Positions 59,201 through 64,000 of a stretch of DNA of 64,000 nt are shown here, piece after piece. Position numbers and translations under genes: made by a program. The stretch is from Lates calcarifer (Eukaryota; Chordata; Actinopteri; Centropomidae), in contig NC_066843.1 in NCBI RefSeq assembly GCF_001640805.2, positions 22,816,242-22,880,241 on the forward strand, in the 5' to 3' direction. The notes beneath the pieces are model-generated. The model ran no database searches. It was not told where the DNA came from and saw only the letters and a list, made by a program, of their open reading frames with translations. The stretch's first letter is position 1. Each line of letters opens with the position of its first letter.

Positions 59201-61816
59201 AAGCAAAATAACCCTAATGGTTACTGAGTTACTGGGACAGGGACAGTGTGGAGAGAACTCAAATATTGTTGTTTATCTGGCGCTCCAGATTATGAATTGA
59301 GTCTTTCCAGCAGTTCTGTAAATCACTGAATTCAGATGGACTGAGGGAAAATGGAAGGACTAGAATAAAAATGTGGCCATGATCTACTGAGAATTTACAG
59401 GATGTATCCAAAAAGGAAAATTTAGTCAAGTAGATGAAAAATGGCTCATGCAGAGTAGAGCAGTTAGTCTCATAAACAATCTAAGTTGTATAGTACAGTA
59501 CATTTCTTTATATCTTGTATTTATTGTGAAAAGACTGTTTTCAGGTTGTATATACCATGTTTTAGCTAATTATTCATTTATGAATTCAGGTTGTTTTTGT
59601 ATTTATTAGTTGGACTGATGTGAAAAGTCAGCTCAGTGTTAATGATGATGATGATGAGGTTAATGCAGACGTGATGTTCACTGTGATAGATTACATCACT
59701 CCAGTCTTAGTACTGATTTTCATGCTGTTGAAAACTGAATTGAAACCTGGATCAGTAGAGGAACACATTCACTTTATGTTAAGATAAAAGAGCTTGGTTC
59801 AAAAACTGTACACTAGAATGTAGAGTAGAATTCCGGTATACTATATAACAGGGACTTAAACCAGTTTCATCAAAGTGAAATCATAGTCAATTCTCTCTCT
59901 CAATGTTATTTTGAGTTTGTATGTTTGTATGGCAGACTGAAGGACCGTTTTTTCTCAGACCAGTACAGATTACTAGGTATAATTTGACATACATTATAAT
60001 CTGTTTTTCTCCCCAAGATCCATTATTGTGCACACAGATATTTTTTTTTACTGTGTAGAGTTGGATATCCTGTTATTGTTGCTTCTGGTGGATCACTGAC
60101 AGCAGAGCCTATAGATGCCCCTGCCTCCCTGCCTAAAAGACAGAGACACCACAACCACATAACAGATGGAGGGATGGTAAATATAGATTTTGCTGTAGTT
60201 GTGCATTCATTACCTTACTATAAATTCGCATCATTTTATTTTAGCCTGCCCTGTGACACATTTCTCATCTGTTCTTCGATAGTTTAGTCCATTATTGCTC
60301 TGAAACGTCTGCTTCTCTGAAATGTGTCAGAGTGCTTGCTGTAGCCGGTCTAGTTGGTAATGTTGTATTATGTAATGGATGAACCTTGGTGATGCTACAG
60401 TGGAGGCAGAGCCAGTCTCCATCTGCTAAGGGACTGACAACAAAAACATAAAATGCTACCAGATGCTGTCATATTGAAAAGTGTTCTTGATGACTTATAG
60501 ACTTTCTGTATATATACTTAGATGCATGTGTACATGGGTGTAGCAGGTGTTGATTGCACAGCTGGTTGTGTCAGTGGAGCGGGACAAAGAGATGCTGTGG
60601 TGTATGGAGCCCTATAGTCAGCATGTTACATAACTGAGCGGTTTGAGCCTGTGAGCTGTCCTCCTGCTGCTGATACAGTGAGATCACAGAGAACAAACTA
60701 GATGAGGCCACGGGCCACAGCATTCATTTACACTATGATGTGTTTTCACTTGGAGCATCCAGCTCTGTTGAAAGCAAATGACAAAAGAGAAGTAGCCTAT
60801 TCAAACAGCATGCTGATTATGGTTACATTTGACTCAGCTGACTGCAAACTGGTGTTCAGTTAAATACTGAGCATTTCCTGCAATCTCTGTTGAATTTCAT
60901 TATAAAATATGTTTTTTATTGATTTAGTGGAGGGCTCTACAGATAAAACCCATATCACTTATATGCAGTTTCATATAACATATAATTGTCACAAGGTTTT
61001 CCCCAGAGCTTTCAAGTGCATATTGTAGTCTACATTAGTGGATGGAGTTTACTCAGTTGTCATGGAGCTGGTATAATTGTCTGATGGTCATGTGTGTGGG
61101 AGATGGTAACCTTTGCCCCTGACAACAGAACAAACGCAGTGAAATGTGTTGAAATTCCCAGATAAAGCTTGTAAGTTTATTTTTGTCAAATTAACAAATC
61201 AGTTTATAGAGAAAATAAGTAGCTGTGTCTGATTTTGGGAAAAAATAAAAATTTAAACGTCTGTAGAAACGCCTCAAACCAGTCCTATAGCATAATCCAT
61301 TTCTCCACTGTATGTTCTGTGTGTTCAGTAAGTCAGTTTAGTCTGATTTTCACCAGCTGCACTTGTATCTAACATGAGCAACTCTATAAAGATACGTCTA
61401 TTTATAGCCACACTGCAATGGATGGATATTTGATGTGAACAGGACGCACACTCAGCAGGGGGCTGGGCTGTTCAACTGTTACCAACTCTTCTGATCAATT
61501 TCCATGGGAAACCCTGATCTACATGTTAGATGACTCAGTGTAGTCACAACCCCATGATTTAGCTTTCTTTTAAATCTTAGTAGAGATCCCAAAGATACCA
61601 GGTACAGAATGCTAACATACTGGAGTTTGAGGAATGATCCTCATATGCCTTGATCACCCACTCCATAAATATGGCTAAATGTTTGTTCATATATTATTAA
61701 TCTCTTAATAGTTCCAAAGCAGTTTAAAGTCTTAACACACAACAGTCCTCAATAAATTAGTCTTTACCAGTTTTCAGTGTTTAACAGCACAGTATGCATC
61801 TTTCCTCTTTCACCAG

Positions 61817-61832
61817 GTTCCCAATGTTGAAC
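61817..61832 (+). other. fbxl16: fbxl16 5' UTR portion of the coding exon
   Basis: Sixteen bases between the acceptor and the chosen ATG include an upstream in-frame ATG at 61,824 with a weaker context (C at -3). Initiation there would only add three residues. Confidence 0.7.
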
Positions 61833-62531
61833 ATGTCCACCCCCAGCGAGCTGAAGTCTCCCTGTGTGACTCGCAACGGTATGGTGAAGTTGCCCCCCAG
61901 CCAGCCCAATGGTCTGGGCAGTGCGAGTATCACCAAGGGGACACCTGCTGCCAAGAACCGCCTGTGCCAGTCCTCCTCGGTTCCCTCCATCTTACCCCCT
62001 CCACCCTCCTCCCTGCCCTACCACCACCACCACCACCTGGACGGCCCTGGCATGCCCCACTCAGCAGCCTCTCTCATGACTTCCGACCTAGAGACTGGAA
62101 AGCCTCTGGTGGGCTTGAAGCCGACCCTTCGCCAGCTTCCCCCTCTCACTCTACCCAAACCCATGCTGCTGGAGCGCCAACTCGTCCTGGATGAGAAGCT
62201 GCTCAACCGACTGCTCTGGTACTTCACCACAGGTGAAAAATGTGTGCTGGCACAGGTATGCAAGACATGGCGCAAGGTGCTCTACCAGCCCAAGTTCTGG
62301 GAGGGTGTAACACCCATCTTGCATGCCAAGGAGCTATATACCTTGCTGCCCAATGGGGAGAAGGAGTTTGTCAGTCTACAAGCCTTTGCCCTGCGTGGCT
62401 TCCAGTCTTTCTGCCTAGTGGGCGTGTCAGACCTGGACATTTGTGAGTTCATCGACAACTACCCACTGTCCAAGAAGGGTGTCCGCTCAGTCAGCCTCAA
62501 GAGGTCCACCATCACAGATGCTGGTTTGGAG
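61833..62531 (+). CDS. fbxl16: FBXL16, first coding exon (N-terminal 233 residues)
   Basis: FBXL16 is a neuron-enriched F-box and leucine-rich-repeat protein; mammalian work links it to PP2A-B55alpha binding and to antagonism of other F-box proteins. The exon starts at acceptor CACCAG (61,816). ATG at 61,833 is preferred over the in-frame ATG at 61,824 because [20 protein letters not shown] aligns with the MSSP... start of mammalian FBXL16 and has A at -3. The conserved block [19 protein letters not shown] is at residues 26-44, a Pro run at 55-58, five His at 64-68, the F-box at about 118-157 ([19 protein letters not shown]), and the first LRR-related sequence ([15 protein letters not shown]) at 197-210. 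The exon ends STITDAGLE at donor GTGAGT. The family is about 480 residues, so about half lies past the window. Identification is firm. Confidence 0.95.
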
Positions 62532-63163
62532 GTGAGTCAGGATGTCTTTGGAAAAGCTTACTGGTCAACTTTTCCTTGATCTTTGAGATGATCCTGAGTT
62601 TCATATACAGTAATGGGTAGTTTAAAGTGCCTGGGAGATTAAAGTATTCCTAGCTGTACTCAGAGCTATTCAACCTCTCCATTGCAGTGTCAGCAACAAG
62701 GCAGTGGCTCTGGTCAGCAGTATTTGTGAGCAGACACCAGTATCTCATAGTTATTTGCAGACCCACAAATATTATTCCCATTATTTTATATTATATTTGA
62801 TCTTATTTCAGGAAGAACTCTTCCTGCTTTCTCATCTGCTCCTCTGTTCCATGTTCATATATTGTCTTATTAATTTCAGCGCAATGTCTAATTCCAGAAC
62901 ACCAGTCAGTATAACAGACAAATGTCACAGTGACTACTCTTCTACTCTGAGTTTCCCTCATTAACACAAATACTCTTTTAATTCATTCATTATTTTCATT
63001 TGCTTCCTGTTTGCCCTTTGTCTGTCTATATTGTTAAGCTACTCAACAGCTGTTCAGCCACTCAAACCTCTGCTCCTTTAATTTGAAACATACACATGAA
63101 GGGGTTGAATTCCATTTACAGATGTGTGAACTAATAGAATTGATAGAAAATGAAAATTGAGAA

Positions 63164-63243
<80 letters not shown>

Positions 63244-64000
63244 TATTATTTATTTTATCCCTCCCCAGTGTTTTTTGCTGGTATTCATTAGTCACTGGAT
63301 AATTATATTAATTATATGAGTCTGTCATTATTTGAATACTGGATTTTCTTTGATAATTTATGATACTCCAGTGCCATCACTAGTGCGAGGAAAGCTAAAG
63401 TTATTTCTCAGGGCACACAGAAGACCTGCAAAAACTAGTTTTAGTTTGGTTTTGGTTCTGAGTGTGCACAGGAGTGAATATGTTTGGACATTAGCCTGTT
63501 TGTGTAATACTTACAGAACATGTTAGACAGCAGTGTCAGAGCATTTAAAGACACCACAGGGTTGTTGCTTTGTATTTAGCTCAGTTATAGTTTAAGGTTT
63601 AGGACAGGTGTAAATTGGTGTTTTTTTGGTCAGAGTCACACGATTACTTTAACCCCTACTGTGTCATCAGAGAGTGTGGCTGTGGTCAAATAGTCAAAAA
63701 CATCTCCTTTCCTAACCACTTTTCCTTGACCTTGGTGGAAAGCACCATGAGGTCAAGGAGAGATATGAAGGAGAATTGATTAGGAATTAGGAAAAGAGAA
63801 CTGCGGTATTTTGAGAATCCAACTGCACCTACACTAGGCTTTTTTAAACCAACTTTATTTATAACACATGGAATGATGCACAGTGACAAACTCAGTGCTT
63901 TAGGTGACAATTCAATAAGGTTTCCTGTCCAACATAATAATAATAACACGAAAGGAATATACAAGCTGAGAAAGTTGAGCCATCAAAATAATGATGAAAA
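62532..64000 (+). other. fbxl16: fbxl16 intron following the first coding exon
   Basis: AT-rich intron running off the window; no further LRR exon is present. It contains the (AT)n array at 63,167-63,239. Confidence 0.75.
63167..63239. repeat. (AT)36 microsatellite
   Basis: 73 bases of uninterrupted AT. Confidence 0.97.

Larger units (their letters stand above)
52868..61816 (+). other. fbxl16: presumed fbxl16 intron 1
   Basis: This 8.9-kb stretch holds CpG-rich sequence up to about 53,200, two SINE-like copies, the reverse RTE-like repeat and a (GAT)n run at 59,642-59,657. No coding exon is recognised. It runs to the TTTCACCAG acceptor at 61,816. Confidence 0.5.

Noticed and set aside
61794..61832. 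Earlier in-frame ATG at 61,794 for fbxl16
   Set aside because: It lies in the intron upstream of the acceptor at 61,816.

Overview
This window is nuclear DNA from a bony fish, most likely a spiny-rayed teleost. It has long AT-rich introns with GT/AG splice sites, and CA/TG microsatellites. Its repeats are typical of teleosts: L2/Rex-type LINEs, a fish Tc1 element, an RTE/Expander-like 3' end, tRNA-derived SINEs and MITEs. No bacterial operon, CRISPR array, phage or plasmid feature was seen.

The left half (1 to about 35,200, minus strand) is one gene, smg1, the PI3K-related kinase that phosphorylates UPF1 in nonsense-mediated mRNA decay. I traced 48 coding exons from the start codon at 35,153 to a donor at 212. 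They join into 8,030 nt (2,676 codons plus 2 nt) with every splice phase agreeing and no internal stop seen in the exons read. The N-terminal helical repeats, FAT region, kinase core and the start of the long post-kinase region are present. Roughly the last thousand residues, including FATC, lie beyond position 1. Many 3' splice sites carry TG-rich tracts instead of pyrimidines; in two short introns a pure (TG)26-30 array sits almost directly against the AG. One intron uses a GC donor.

From about 35,290 to 43,000 lies repeat-rich intergenic DNA: a short repeat just upstream of smg1, a broken LINE at 35.5-37.9 kb, a Tc1 transposase remnant at 39.0-39.8 kb, a tetranucleotide microsatellite at 40.8 kb and a second LINE relic at 41.4-42.6 kb. 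From about 43 to 52 kb there is no gene I can support, only isolated motifs (a full CRE and an RFX X-box) and repeats.

The right part belongs to fbxl16 on the plus strand, divergent from smg1. The first coding exon is 61,817-62,531, with ATG at 61,833. A probable noncoding first exon ends at a strong donor at 52,867, inside CpG-rich DNA bracketed by alternating purine-pyrimidine tracts. The intervening 8.9 kb intron and the AT-rich downstream intron hold SINEs and microsatellites. The other fbxl16 exons lie past 64,000.

I found no previously undescribed multi-gene system. The most interesting signals are the splice-site architecture of smg1 and the candidate control region of fbxl16.
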